DNA from: Ischnura elegans
Lineage: Eukaryota > Arthropoda > Insecta > Odonata > Coenagrionidae
DNA: 64,000 bases
Reading direction: 5' to 3'
Assembly: GCF_921293095.1 (NCBI RefSeq)
Contig: NC_060246.1
Span: forward strand, 140,182,198 to 140,246,197
The notes below the pieces were generated by a model. That model ran no database searches. It saw only the letters and a program-made list of their open reading frames with translations, and was not told the origin of the DNA. Below, piece by piece: positions 47,085 through 58,640 of the stretch. Within the stretch, counting starts at the first letter, position 1, and every line of letters starts with the position of its first letter. The position numbers were made by a program, and so were the translations under genes.

Positions 47085-48900
47085 TTCAAAGTAGAGTATT
47101 TTTCTCATAGTTATAGTTGGACAGTTTCTCGTGATTAATGCGTGAATTATATTTTTTGCCGAAATAGGATAGGCAAGCATTAATTTAATTTTTTTAGAAA
47201 GGGATGACAAGAGGAATAATGCTTTCAATCAATTCGTTTTGAACGATGTAAGCATATGGCTGTTACGTAGATTTTTCGCGCAAAATTACCCACTAAGTGT
47301 TGCGCAGTGGATGTGACAGTCAATGTCGGTCATAGGTTGAGAACAATTGACAGTTCGTTTTCCATGCAGATTGATTTGTAATATTCCTTCATGAAAGCCC
47401 ATTTTGCGCAAACACGGTGACAATTTTTCTCGCAATTTGGAGGTAATTTGAGATGGAAATTTTCTATTTCCACTTGTTAACGGGAGCTATCGTTTTTTTA
47501 TCAATTCAACGGCTGCTAAGAAATTCCTCGTGTTTTCACGAGAGCGGCGATTAAAAAAAGCAAGAGTGAACCGTTCTCATCCACGTAATCCCGCAAATAG
47601 CGAGTAACGACGGGAGCAGCTCCGCGGGAATGGAGACACGGTAGTTTTTGGGCCGGGATGAGCTGTTTGGGCGGCGGTAGATGGGTATGGAAAAGGGCCC
47701 TGCCCATTTATTTCGATGGGGAAGCCTCTCCGCTCCCAATGTCATTCCCTCGGCTGCTCCTGTAATCCCGTCATCTACCGCGCAGGCAGTCTCCGCCTTA
47801 TACGGGCTCCTCTCCAATCGAGCCGTGGCCTATCGTATCGGCCCCTTAGGCACCTTGCCGCAGCCGTAATTGTTTCCTTTGGCTGGCCATCGGTGCTGGA
47901 ATGTCTCGAAGGGAATGGAGGGGGTGGTACGAGAGTTAATGCTTTCACAAGCTACTGGCGTTGCTAGGCGCTGGAGCTATTCCCGCAACGCACAGTGGGC
48001 CGAAAACCAAAAAAGTTGGCCAAAATTCGAATAACAAAGTTCGCGCAATCCAAGCAAAAACAGTTGATATTCATTGTTAAGCAAATTTTTTTTAAGACAC
48101 GGTACCGTACGAAGCATTGAATGGTCCAATATTACTGTTGATGCTGGTCGAAGTAGAGCATATTAGATATATTTTGGCGACCAAAATTGTCAATGGAAAG
48201 TAGCAAAATGTAGGTATGGCTTTATTTAAGAGAAGTTATTTAGAATGTTGATTTCAAAATATATTCATCCACGGAATTGATTTTTATTGCTAGATCGGAG
48301 ATAATGTGCGTTCCATTTTACCAGCTAATTATTACTTTTATAATGTTTCAATATAGTGCCGATTTTTTATTATACATTATGTTATGAATGAATAAAATTT
48401 ATTAATTGTCCTGGGGATATAACCGTTAAAAACAAAATATTTTATTAACAAACTAAAACAAAATATTAAATTATTTCTAAAGGCATGGAACTACGAAATC
48501 AGACAATCCATTGGGTATCTCTCGGCCTGTCGGCTGGAAGCTCTCACGGCAGCATACTCCTTACCTAGCCCTTGTTACCATTTGGCACAGAATAGAGTAT
48601 CTGATCGCATGCACATTCCTAGTTCCAATAACATCATTAAGCGTGATTGACTGACTGCCTTGTGATGAGATACATATTTTTTTCTCTTTACTCGCCAAAA
48701 CTTATATTTATTGCCAGTACTTTAATGCGCGCTAATTTTTTAATTTTATTTGTGTTTTTTTCTGTCAGTGCCTACCGTTTACATTTTACTGTAGCTATTG
48801 ATGTTGCTATTATTGAGCTCATTTTTGTGATATTTCGTTGTACAATAACCCTGAGGGATATTGTAATCCTGTCTCCTAAGACTATACGACTGATGTGAAG
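47085..48900. other. Noncoding with intermediate-GC middle
   Basis: 47540-47970 has higher CpG and overlapping frames on both strands (62-88 codons) without motifs. The rest is AT-rich. Confidence 0.4.
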
Positions 48901-48904
48901 AATC

Positions 48905-49200
48905 GTGTTTGTGTGGTGGCTAATGCGTTAGATTCCCACCCCATGGGATTGGGTGCAAAACCAGGCGATGATGGAAATTTTTAGATCGCTCAATTGATGC
49001 GTGAGTGCTTTGTGGAGGGTGGTTCGAGCTCAGCACTCCGTCCTTCGAATGGAACGTTAAGCTGTGGTCCCTAAGGTGCCTTTCGTTCAGCCCAGGCTAA
49101 TTTTAACGCCAGTTTTTTATCCAGCCGCCTTCTCTCCCTACCATTCTCTATGGCTAAAATGGCTTATGCTGTCCATCGCCTCCCCAAATCAACCAATCAA
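48905..49200 (+). mobile_element. tRNA-derived SINE
   Basis: Pol III A-box TGGCTAATGCG (48917-48927) and B-box-like GGTGCAAAACC (48952-48962) are 35 bases apart, typical of tRNA-derived SINEs. The body contains GGAACGTTAAGCTGTGGTCC (49051-49070) and then GGTGCCTTTCGTTCAG...AGGCTAA, a conserved central motif I recall from many invertebrate SINEs. The tail is CCCCAAATCAACCAATCAAC. It is noncoding. The B-box carries mismatches, so it is probably inactive. Confidence 0.7.
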
Positions 49201-50010
49201 CTACCTATTGAAAAATATCCGGAGCTGAACGGTTCCTCAGTGCAGAGATGATTATATTCTCCCAAGAAGTGTGAAGTTAATACTCTAAACTTAGATTTCA
49301 TCCCTTTCTAGAGACTGTGGGGAAATCAAATTCCTTCAAGAAAAGTATGACATGTTTGTGGATTGCACATCCATCTTGTTGATTCCAATTCAATTGAAAA
49401 TTCTGATTCGGATACGTATTTATGTTTTTTAATTCATTGTCTCCTATCAAGATGGCGATTGTAAAATGATTTTTAGGGAATATCAGTTGATAATCGTTTT
49501 AAGAAACGTAGATAATTTATAAAATCAAGATAAAATTTTAAGCAAAGGGGCAACAATACGATTCTTCGTTGAAACATTGATATTTATCAGTAATTAGACT
49601 TTATGGGGTATTTAAACTCTAATGTTTATTTCAGATTTTTACAAGTATTTAGAAATATTATATCTATGCTCGTCGTTTTGAACCAGGGCATTTAATTGGT
49701 AACCAAAGACTAGCAAATCGTCGGATTATAGGGCAAACGGGTTATGTACTCCTGTTTTTAGTTAGAATTCCCGTTTTACGGGTTGTTCTCTCCGTTTAAA
49801 TTTAGGTTTTGCTCCCACCTACGTTTTCTTTTTGTGATTAAAGAAGGAAATATCGCTCGCTATGCGTAATAGAGTTTAATTAGGCAATGTATTCTACGAT
49901 CTGTACACCTATGGCGAGTATTCTCCAGCAATTGTGGATGTGAGCATAGCGTAGGCCAGATGCGGGAAGAGCTATCTCGCGTAGCCTCAAAATCTGTGCG
50001 TCGGAGTCAT
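49200..50010. other. AT-rich noncoding stretch
   Basis: No supported feature apart from an isolated AAGATGGCG near 49449. Confidence 0.5.
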
Positions 50011-50019
50011 GAATGGCCA

Positions 50020-50640
50020 AGCAAGGGATCGGCGATGGAAAGGAGGGTTGAAGCAAGGAGGAATTAGACGCCCCCTCCCACAAGGGAGGCAAAAGGAAGA
50101 GCACGAAGAATCCATTGGCGCAATTTTCACCGTCCAGCTGGCCGGGCGTTAATGAAGAAGTTGCCCGGCTTAAAAGAGGGGAGGGTAGAGAGGGATCGTG
50201 GCTTGGGGAAGAGTATTGGGGGTTTTCGGCCACACCAACTCCCTTCGTAGGAAGATCGGGGGCATGGGGACTCGGTGGTGTGGGCGTTCTGTGTCGAGGT
50301 TGGACACGAGGGAGGCTTAAATTACGAAGGGCTCCGTAGGTGGCGAAGGGAAGGTAGCCCAATGGAAGGCCATGGGAGGGAAATAGCTGGGTTATGAAGG
50401 CGAAGGCGGGAAGGGGGATCAGTTTATGTGGGTTAGGTTGGAGATATTGATGGATGTGAGTTGGGCTGGAAGGTGAGGATGCTTTCGAGCCGATGGAGGG
50501 AGCATGGAGGTGGAGAAGGGAGATTGCACAAAAGAGGATAGAGAAAATAGAAGAGAGAGTGGGGAGAAGAATATGGAGAAAGGCATATAAAGAGTGTGGG
50601 GTGGGATGGCTCAAGAGCTCGGAAAAGGGTGACGGGAGTT
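50020..50640 (+). repeat. Polypurine (G+A) patch
   Basis: About 600 bp of G+A-rich plus strand. Its complement gives a 244-codon minus-strand frame (49880-50614) full of Pro, Ser, Leu and His, with no motif, which I regard as an artefact. Confidence 0.65.
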
Positions 50641-52090
50641 ATTAAAATGATAATATCGGGCCATTTAGCATCCCATCAAAAAGTGTCAACGGAATTGATT
50701 ACGTTCGGGAGGAATGCGACCGAGTAGAGGAGGTAAAAAAACGCAAGTCGTGGTCATCAGGGTTGGAAAACGCTTTGTCGGGAAAGATTAGATTTTTAGA
50801 GGGAAAAGTTTGGCTATTACTTCGCGAGTAATTTTTTCATTCCATTATGAAGATGAGGGTCCTGATGAGACTGGTGACGTGGAGCTTCGAAGCTAATCTT
50901 GGAGATGTGGGCGCGAGTGCCACTTCTTGGCGTGGAATTATCAGGCCTCGGCGTGAATAAGTGCATATAATCAGAGGGATTTCGGTTTTACTTAGTGACT
51001 TATGTAGAGTCTAGACAAGGAGGTAAATCTATTCAAACATCGAATAAAACTTGGGTATGACGATTTTGTTTGAAGTGAGAGAGGGGTTATTTTCTGGTAA
51101 CCAAATGAGGTACGAAAATGCTGAAAAATGTCAGTTATGAAATTTCTAATTTTTCCACAGTATTTTTTTAATGTAAGCTGTGTTTGGAAACTAGATAATC
51201 CTGTATTGAGATTATCAGCCTCTCAAATTATAATAGCTAATTAAAAGTTGAAAATTGCTTTTGAAGACCTGGGTGATAGTTTGTATGAGATACGAGCTAT
51301 TTAATAATAGGGCGATGAGAACTGCTGCCATTTTATCGATGTACTTGCGTAATTATGGTCACTTTTGCAAAAAAGATCATTGCGGACTCTTTTTTGTTTA
51401 ACATCCCAACGCGATAAATTTTCTCTTTTAATGTGACATAGTAGGTACCAGCAGAAAAATTCTTCTTTAGTTCTCTAGATTGGTTTTGCTGTAATGCGAA
51501 GTTTATAACAAGCTAATGTAATGTTGAGAAAGAGTGAAATAATATAAAACACTATGCAAGGCTAAAAAACCAACATTATTGTTTGCAATTTACATTATGT
51601 GCTCTAGTCACTGCACATAAAAATTTTTTCATCATACAACATATACCCTTGAAAGCTAAAATATTTTGGCAACTGTCATGAATGAGTTCTCTATTCAATA
51701 CGTTTCGGTCACGTATTCCTCGTAGACCATTAAATTTTTTGAAAGCATTTTTTCTAGAAATAAATCAATTTTAAATCGTATTTGGCCTGAAAATAACCGT
51801 TTTGGAACGGAAATAGGGAGAATTTGATATGTAAAAAATTATATATGTACCTAATATTCTTTAAAATTGGCCACGAGGTTTTGGTGCTTTATAGTTTTTC
51901 TTGCAGGACTTTATTAGCTATCCGATTATTCAGCACCTTAGCCTCATTTAAATTAATTAGCGATATGCAAAGTGACTCCTCTCCACGAGAAACAGACAAT
52001 TGCAACGATGATGCATGAAGCACGCATACAATGCCAATGAATTCCGATGATCAGCCTAGAAGAAACCATTTTACTGCGCTAGGCAATTGA
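50640..52090. other. AT-rich noncoding stretch
   Basis: Purine-leaning to about 51100, then ordinary AT-rich DNA. No exon, RNA gene or repeat that I can support. Confidence 0.5.
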
Positions 52091-52380
52091 AAGGGAAGTG
52101 GGGGGGATGGAATATCAATCCGGGAATGGATAAAAGGTATATAGAGGGAGGGATAGGGGAGTGGATTTAGTTAGAAAGGTAGACGAGAGGAGTATTTTGG
52201 GATTTTTTGGGTGTAAAAGTGGGTTGCGGTGAGGAGGGTGGGGGGGAAGATGGGGGGGGGGTAATGGCGAGAGAAGAGTTGGAGGGGGATGGGAGGGGAG
52301 GGTTGAGGGCAGAGATGGATCGAGGAGGAGGTAGGATGTGGAGGGAGAGGAAGGAGTTTTTTTTTCGATTTTAAAAGCGA
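52090..52380 (+). repeat. Polypurine half of a strand-switch domain, with G-runs
   Basis: Strongly G+A-rich plus strand containing the densest G-run cluster in the window: GGG, seven Gs and about eleven Gs at 52233-52261, with short loops that allow a G-quadruplex. Confidence 0.65.
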
Positions 52381-52399
52381 GGATGGAACTTTGGAAAGC

Positions 52400-52830
52400 A
52401 TCCTTCGAATGGATCTCAAGTGCAAACAAACGACGTCCCAACGACTCCCTCCTGGGGATCGGCTTCCCCTCCTCTCAACCCCACCCCACCTTTTACTTAC
52501 ACTCCCACAGGGGCGCCATCCACCTCCACAGTGCCACCCATGGACCATACCTCCCCAACCTCTCGAGTCCTCCCTCAGAGATCTCATCCCTCCAGCCAAC
52601 CTCCACATCACAAGGGATGTGCTCTTTGTTTACCCTGCCTCTCCACCGTCCTCCCTCCCCACTTCTCCATTTCCCTTCCCACTATGCTTCTCCTTTTTCC
52701 CGACCAAACTCCCATTCATTCTCAACCCACCACCATCCGCTCCAACTCGACACCTATCCCTTTTAAAAACCCTTTTGCCTCCCATCACATTCTCTTTATC
52801 TCTCTCTCTCTCTCTTCGCATTGCAGTGTG
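52400..52830 (+). repeat. Polypyrimidine half of a strand-switch domain
   Basis: Immediately after the purine patch the plus strand becomes C+T-rich, ending in a (TC)n run at 52793-52816. Three overlapping plus frames of 142-168 codons are Pro/Ser/Leu-rich and mutually exclusive, so they are not genes. Confidence 0.65.
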
Positions 52831-53360
52831 GCCAACCACTCCAGGAAAACCTGGAAATCACGAGCTGGCTGGAATAATCCTTAAAAAATGGGGATGATTC
52901 TCAATTTCATACAGTATTATCTGTTATTGGAAAGAAAAATAGCAAAGAATCGAAAAAAGTAGAAAAAGAAGTCATTATACTGACATATTTATAAGTAAGA
53001 TTTGCTAAAATCTTCCTTTCACTCTTGAGATCTCACCACAGACTAAGCCATAGGCGTGTGAAATCTACAAATATGTAGGGATCTAATTTTTTCCCCTTGC
53101 CCACCTCACGGGCGAGGATTATTGCTGAGTGTGTCTTCAGGACAGGGACCCTTTGGTCAGTTCCCAAACGCTCCACTAAGATCGAATATTTTTTCAACGA
53201 AGTCAACGGACAACGAAGGATTTACCTCTAGACATATGGTAGTACTTCAGGGTGGCAAATCATTACAAAAAAGATATAAAAACGTCGTACCCGAATAATC
53301 TTAAGAAACATTGAAAGATTCCCTTGAAAAAATGTGATAATTTTATTTTTATAACTGAGG
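52830..53360. other. Noncoding stretch
   Basis: AT-rich, with a more balanced segment at 53030-53240 that may be an old unclassified repeat. Confidence 0.4.
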
Positions 53361-53650
53361 AAAAGCATGCTAGTCTAGTTGGTAGGGCCTTTAGCTGCTG
53401 ATTGAGATGTTTCAGGTTCGAATTACTGACTGAAGCCTTATAATACTCAAAAATTCCAATATCTCAGAATTAAAAAAAATTTTCGAGGTGTAGGGTGGTC
53501 ATTAGAAATGAACTATTCCCCTACCCTAGATGTGAGATATTCTCACACCTGTCGCGAGGTCTGAGGTGAGCGTTACCCTCACCTATCCAAGGGAGCCTTG
53601 AATAACTGAGTAGGTGAAGTGAGTGGCCGCCCTGTCCCTTCCCAAAATAC
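53360..53650 (+). mobile_element. tRNA-derived SINE with intact-looking A and B boxes
   Basis: The head TAGTCTAGTTGGTAGGGC (53371-53388) matches a tRNA A-box region, and GGTTCGAATTAC (53415-53426) matches the B-box; spacing is about 40 bases. The body has no conserved core that I know, but contains hairpins TGTGAGA/TCTCACA (about 53531-53547) and AGGTGAG/CTCACCT (about 53564-53584). The 5' boundary is near 53360; the 3' end is approximate. Confidence 0.7.
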
Positions 53651-54470
53651 CTTCGTAGCCCTCTTACCTTCCTTCTTTCATTGATTCACTTTCTCGTCTC
53701 CGCGCTTAACATTAACTGGCCACGGCACTTCTATCCGTGCATCCACCCCTCCCTCTTCTCTCGTATTTCACCACCTTAGTGTCAACCTCACACCACACTC
53801 GCCTTCACGCCACCCACAACAGCAGCGTCGTAACCGTGGACGCTGTCCCTCCCACCATGCAGTTTCCCTGCTTGCTGTGGCCTGCAAGTGATTTTCACCA
53901 CGATGCGAGAGCATTTCCGGGTATACCTTATTGCTCGGGTGTGTTTGTGTGTGTGCTCCCAACGCTTTCCCACGCCTCTTTGCGCAAATCGGTTGGTGCT
54001 TCATAAACGGCTGTAGCTTCGGAATGTGGTGGCACACTTTCCTTTTAATAATGTTTGTGAACCACTCGAAAATGAAGATATTAGCGTGGTTTTAAGGATT
54101 TTTGTTTCGTTTTATAAGGGCATGATAATGTGGGCTTCTTTATTCTTCCTTTTAAGAAACGGCTTATATATGTATGAGAAGTCTATAAAAAACATGAAAA
54201 TATTTTATTGCCAGTAATGCTATGCGTGATGTATTATAGAGGGAGGAAACCACATTAAAAGCAACTAAAATCTGAATCCTGGTCCTATCTTTATTTTTTT
54301 AAGGGATATCCAATGATATCCATATATGTTATCAATTTCTAGCCCATCCTGTAGTTTCTGCAACTTAATTATGCTTTTTACAAATAGGCTGATGAGAAAT
54401 GAACGTGTATGCAAATATTTCAGCAATGGTGATAGTATTTGTATCTGCTTGATTTTTGGTTCTCTCCCTC
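53650..54470. other. Noncoding with C+T patch
   Basis: 53640-53830 is pyrimidine-rich. Overlapping frames of 61-89 codons on both strands (53737-54037) have no motif. The remainder is AT-rich. Confidence 0.4.
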
Positions 54471-54472
54471 AG

Positions 54473-54624
54473 TATTTGGAAAATTTTGCTTCTACGCCCG
54501 TGTGCCGGAATTGCCGATCGTTATTCGCCGCTTTGTGCAGGCCAGCGATATCAAATGCATATGCAAGCAAGGAATTTGTGAGTGTACAATGTTATTTCGA
54601 AGCAATTATCCGCCGAATGTTACT
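54473..54624 (+). CDS. Candidate exon (152 nt), unknown gene
   Basis: Acceptor: pyrimidine tract ending CTCTCCCTCAG (54462-54472). Donor: ACT/GTGAGT at 54625. The phase-1 frame is open for 50 codons with balanced, C/G-ending codons, in contrast to AT-rich flanks; peptide segments include CFYARVPELPIVIRRF and CICKQGICEC (closely spaced cysteines). Entry phase fits the exit of the 36258 candidate, exit phase is 0. A phase-0 frame is also open for 36 codons to an internal GTGAGT (54589), so the correct frame is not certain. No family recognised. Confidence 0.38.
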
Positions 54625-54639
54625 GTGAGTTATGTGAAT

Positions 54640-55550
54640 TGCGTAATGAGAGCACAGACTAGGTGCTAGTAGTTAACTGGATCAGACTGCTTAACCAGAA
54701 TCGATTTTTGTCTAACATTCCTTTAGGCTTTCGTGCCGCATGTAATTTCATTTTGAATTGAACACATTTCGTGACATTTTTGCACCAATTTAAAATTTTA
54801 TTTCAACTACCAATGTTGTTTATCTTTTGCGTCAAATATTTTTAAGCACTCCTAAACCACGAATTCTTTCAGAAAAAATATGCAATTAAAGATTTGAGAG
54901 GTTCTTTGCTAACAACGTCTTACCATCACTTTTTGTACTAGAAAAAAGATGTGTTTCCATTAAATAAAATGCTAAGGGAATGTCATGTATTATAAGCCTA
55001 AGGTAAATTTATAGTGGTAGGTTTCTATTTTTAAGAACTTGATTGGAATTTTTGTTACCGATAATAGACGAGGAACACATTCATACATTATTAAATGGCT
55101 TTAAAGCGTATTATCTGGTTTGTAAAATAAATGCTAATATTTATTCACGCGGATTCATTTTATTTTATATCCGAAATTAATCCTTTAATTTTATTAAAAC
55201 GATCACTAGCTCGTAAAATGTGTGCACAACCGACACATTTCGCCATCAAAATTCATTTGTCCACACTGGGTGATAACCGTGCGTGCTCAGAGCCGAACCC
55301 GAGGGGCTTGGCGCCCGATCGCAGTCAAATAGTCTGGGAGCGAACTCATATTTTTTCTCCTCCTCTCTTTCTCTTTAGCATGCGGAAGGAGGGACGGGGT
55401 ACACGTTTTGCCAAGACCTCTTACGAAGAGAGAGAGAGAGGGCGCAGGGAAAAAGCAAGGGAAATAAAACGGCAGCCGGAGATTTTTGGGAACACTAACT
55501 CACGAAACCCATTTGCGATGGAATCATCGGCTGAAACTCTCGCCGCTCCT
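54640..55550. other. AT-rich noncoding stretch, intermediate GC after 55200
   Basis: The window's longest frame (plus, 347 codons, 55131-56174) starts in this stretch. It runs from AT-rich into GC-rich and C+T-rich DNA with abrupt changes in amino-acid composition and no motif, so I do not call a gene. An (AG)n run lies at about 55427-55440. Confidence 0.45.
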
Positions 55551-56280
55551 CGTCAAAAAAATATAAATCCCTCTCCCTCCATCCCTCTTCTCCTCCGCCC
55601 ACCACTTCCACATTCGACCTCTGCTGATTCCTCATACTCTCCCATCTACCACGCTTTGCAACCAACACTGCCTGCGTCCGTACCCGTCATCCCCAGACCA
55701 ACCAAGCAAGCAACCAACCCTGGCGGCACACCCACCATGGTCGGTACCCCTCCTCCCTTTAACCACCCTACCCTCACGACCCCTTTGCCAAACCCTATTT
55801 CCATTTTCCTCCCCTCTCTCCGTGAGAGTCGCATCCTTCCCCTCCACAACCCATCACACGACCCTTCTCCGTCCCTGGGAAAACCCCTCGCTCTCTGTGT
55901 GTGCCCAAACCCTCTAGCCTCTTCCACTCCGCTCCCTTCTCTCCATCTCTCTCTGCTCCCAGTGTCCCTGGATGTTCGATCGCCTGGTCGTCGTCGGGGG
56001 TGGTGGCTGAAAAGCGATGGGATTATTCTCGTCGTCGACGTTGTGTGGGGGTGTGCGTTTTTGGGGGTCGCTTTAACGGTTATTATTCGCTTGCCGCGGC
56101 TGCTGCCGAGGCCGCGAAAGGTTTTCGGAGTCGTCGGGCGATACACACCGCAAATACGCCGTGGTAGTTCATGAAATCACCGCGGCCGCGCTCGCTCTCG
56201 GGAGTGATAAAATATTGTTTTTCGACGTTTCCGACCCACCGAAAAGGTGTCAAATTCGTTCCGGGTCGGGGTCGTTACTA
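55550..56280 (+). repeat. Polypyrimidine patch joined to a CpG-rich island
   Basis: 55560-55970 is C+T-rich. 55980-56270 is CpG-dense with frames open on both strands. This resembles the CpG plus pyrimidine-tract pairing at 240-1060 and 41500-42000. Confidence 0.5.
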
Positions 56281-58270
56281 CGTTCAGAACTAATCCTAGA
56301 TGGAGCGTAATTGTATGGTTATCACTGGAATCGGGTTTACGCCACAATTGATCTCCATCGTATTACTATTGCGTCAATTTTGGCCTCTTTTGAATTATTT
56401 GTTGATTAATATTCGGTTTTCATCGATTCAAACATCAGGATGATAACAGGGATTAAATATTGTCGTGACATATGCTGTATTCCGCGTATCTTTACTTGCG
56501 GGAGGACCTGCACTATTTTTCTACCTTCATAACAATAAAGATATTTATTTCACTGCCCAAAAATTGCACCTAAATACATAGATAATCAGTGGAATTGGGC
56601 ACCCCATAGGATTTCATAGCAGAAAGCTGTTGTAACGTCTGGTCATTGATGTGCGATGGCTTTTTTTATATTTTTTTGTGATTTTTTCCTGACGTGTTTG
56701 TGACAAGAGGCGATTTCACTAGTGTAAGTTTTCGACGTAAATACCACTTGGCTGACCCTAGTAGTTTTTAGGATGGAAGTGCTTTGTGAACTTCTGCTAT
56801 TCGCAAGGGATGAATGTTTGACTGGCGCCAGGTGTGCCTCATGAAATGTATACACGTTTGATTTGAAAACCACTCATTTCACTTAGCCACTGCTTTACGT
56901 CCAAACCGCTTCGGTGTCCACCGAACGTCACCCCAGGGACTTCTTGGCAGCTTGGATTAACCTCATTATTGCTGACGGGAAAGCAACTCCCATGGCTCGT
57001 ACTCAGTGTCGAGTCTTTGTAATGTGACCTGTCATTTCATTGCGCCAGTACGGCATTTCTCATTCGAAAGACATCACAACATGTGGCTTCTCGTTCCTCA
57101 GTGCATTAGTGCTATCGCATGAATATTTGACATTCTTTTGTACAATGCAACAGCTCAAGGTAGCTCTGATTTTGGTTATGATGGATACTAGTCGAGGAAA
57201 GTCAGCAAAATAGTTTTTGTATATATTTGTTATTTAAAATTTTACTAAACAGATTTCACAACTCCTGCTTATTTATCGTACCTAAAACTTACTCAAACAC
57301 ATCAAATCAAAAGGAGGAGAAAGATAGGAGAAATTGGAATAAATTTATGGACTAAATTTAAAAAAAATTGACCCATATATTCCTATCCAATTTACTTAAT
57401 AGTGGTTTCAAATGAACGGCAGCGAAAGTGGGTGGTGGGTTACCAGACTCTCCTCTCCAGACTACCAAAATTTGGAAACACATTTCTCTCATTTTGTAAA
57501 TTTCTAGCAAAGGGTGGACCAAGGTTTTCGCACTAAAAAAAATTAACCTAATATGAATACTTTCTTTGAAGAAGCTTAGTGGCTATCTTAGCGTTCTCTG
57601 TTTTGAATTTTGACGCTTGAATACTTCAGCAATAAGATTGAGTAAGGAATCATGGAATTAATGTTCAATAAGTAAATACATAGTACTTGCTTGCCTCGGA
57701 GTTTCATGGTTTTAAACCTCCATTCATTTTCTGAATCTAAAATTTTGACAAAAATATGACGCCAAATTGGAGACGAGTGAGGGACGGCTGCTAGTAAGTA
57801 GCCTTTTAGCTCTTTGCTGTCGACGTTGGCCAAATAATTCAAGCGGCTCGAATCTTGCAAAACCAGTGTTTAAAACATTGCTATCTCATGACACAGATTT
57901 TCACATTGATATCCTCCCACTTTCTCAGAAAAACTATCATATTTAAGCTCATGATCAGTCGTTGACAAAAGTTACCTCCTTACGATGTGCACTCCCACCA
58001 GAAAATGCCCTGTGTTCTTCTTCTTCTCTTCACATAAACCTCCCCAACTCGTTCCCGCGCTTTGCAAAGTGCATATGTACGTGCCCCGATAATTTTCAAT
58101 GCTGACGTCCCCTCCCCTTTCCTCTCCTAACCTGTTCCCATCTCAAGGGCCGCATGCCTTTAAGGCACGGCTCGTCTCCGAGACCCAACCTACCCGCTGG
58201 TGCTGCCTCGAGTGGCGCCTTGAATGAGGTTCCTCACATATTCCCTCGCTCGTAACCTTCTTTTCCCAAC
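56280..58270. other. AT-rich noncoding stretch
   Basis: A more balanced stretch at 56880-57120 and minus frames at 56643-56873 and 57588-57860 show no motif. No supported feature. Confidence 0.45.
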
Positions 58271-58640
58271 TTTTTCCCTCGCGAACCCTCCCGCCTCGCC
58301 AACGAATAGAAAAAATGTCAATTTGTGATTCTTCGGCTACCAACACCTTTCACCACCTGCATACATCCCGCAACCCTGGCCGCTCCATCTCCCGGGCACA
58401 ACCAAAACGAATTCTCCCCACCGACCCTCCTCCCGTTCGAGGCCCCGAGCCACAGCCTCTCCCCCATATTTTCATTCGTCCTTCATCTTTCCTCCCGGGC
58501 TCTCCCTTCAAACTCTCCTCCATCCTTCTCACACCGTTCAATCCGTCTCCGATCCATCCTTTTCTCCCTCTTGCCACCACCTGTCACGTCACTTTCTCCC
58601 CCTCGCGTTTTCCCACTCTAATTTTCATCCCACATCTTCT
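58270..58640 (+). repeat. Polypyrimidine (C+T) patch
   Basis: C+T-rich plus strand with overlapping Pro/Ser/Leu frames of 98-144 codons that are composition artefacts. Confidence 0.6.

Noticed and set aside
49880-50614. 244-codon minus-strand frame
   Set aside because: It is the complement of a G+A tract; Pro/Ser/His/Leu-rich low-complexity product without motifs.
52338-52897. Overlapping 142-168-codon plus-strand frames
   Set aside because: Polypyrimidine tract artefact; frames are mutually exclusive and Pro/Ser-rich.
53371-53440. Functional tRNA gene
   Set aside because: A and B boxes are present, but I could not fold a complete acceptor stem and anticodon arm; a SINE head fits better.
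55131-56174. Longest open frame (347 codons, plus strand)
   Set aside because: Runs through AT-rich, pyrimidine-rich and CpG-rich segments with abrupt composition changes; Pro/Ser/Leu-rich middle, no domain, no splice or start context.
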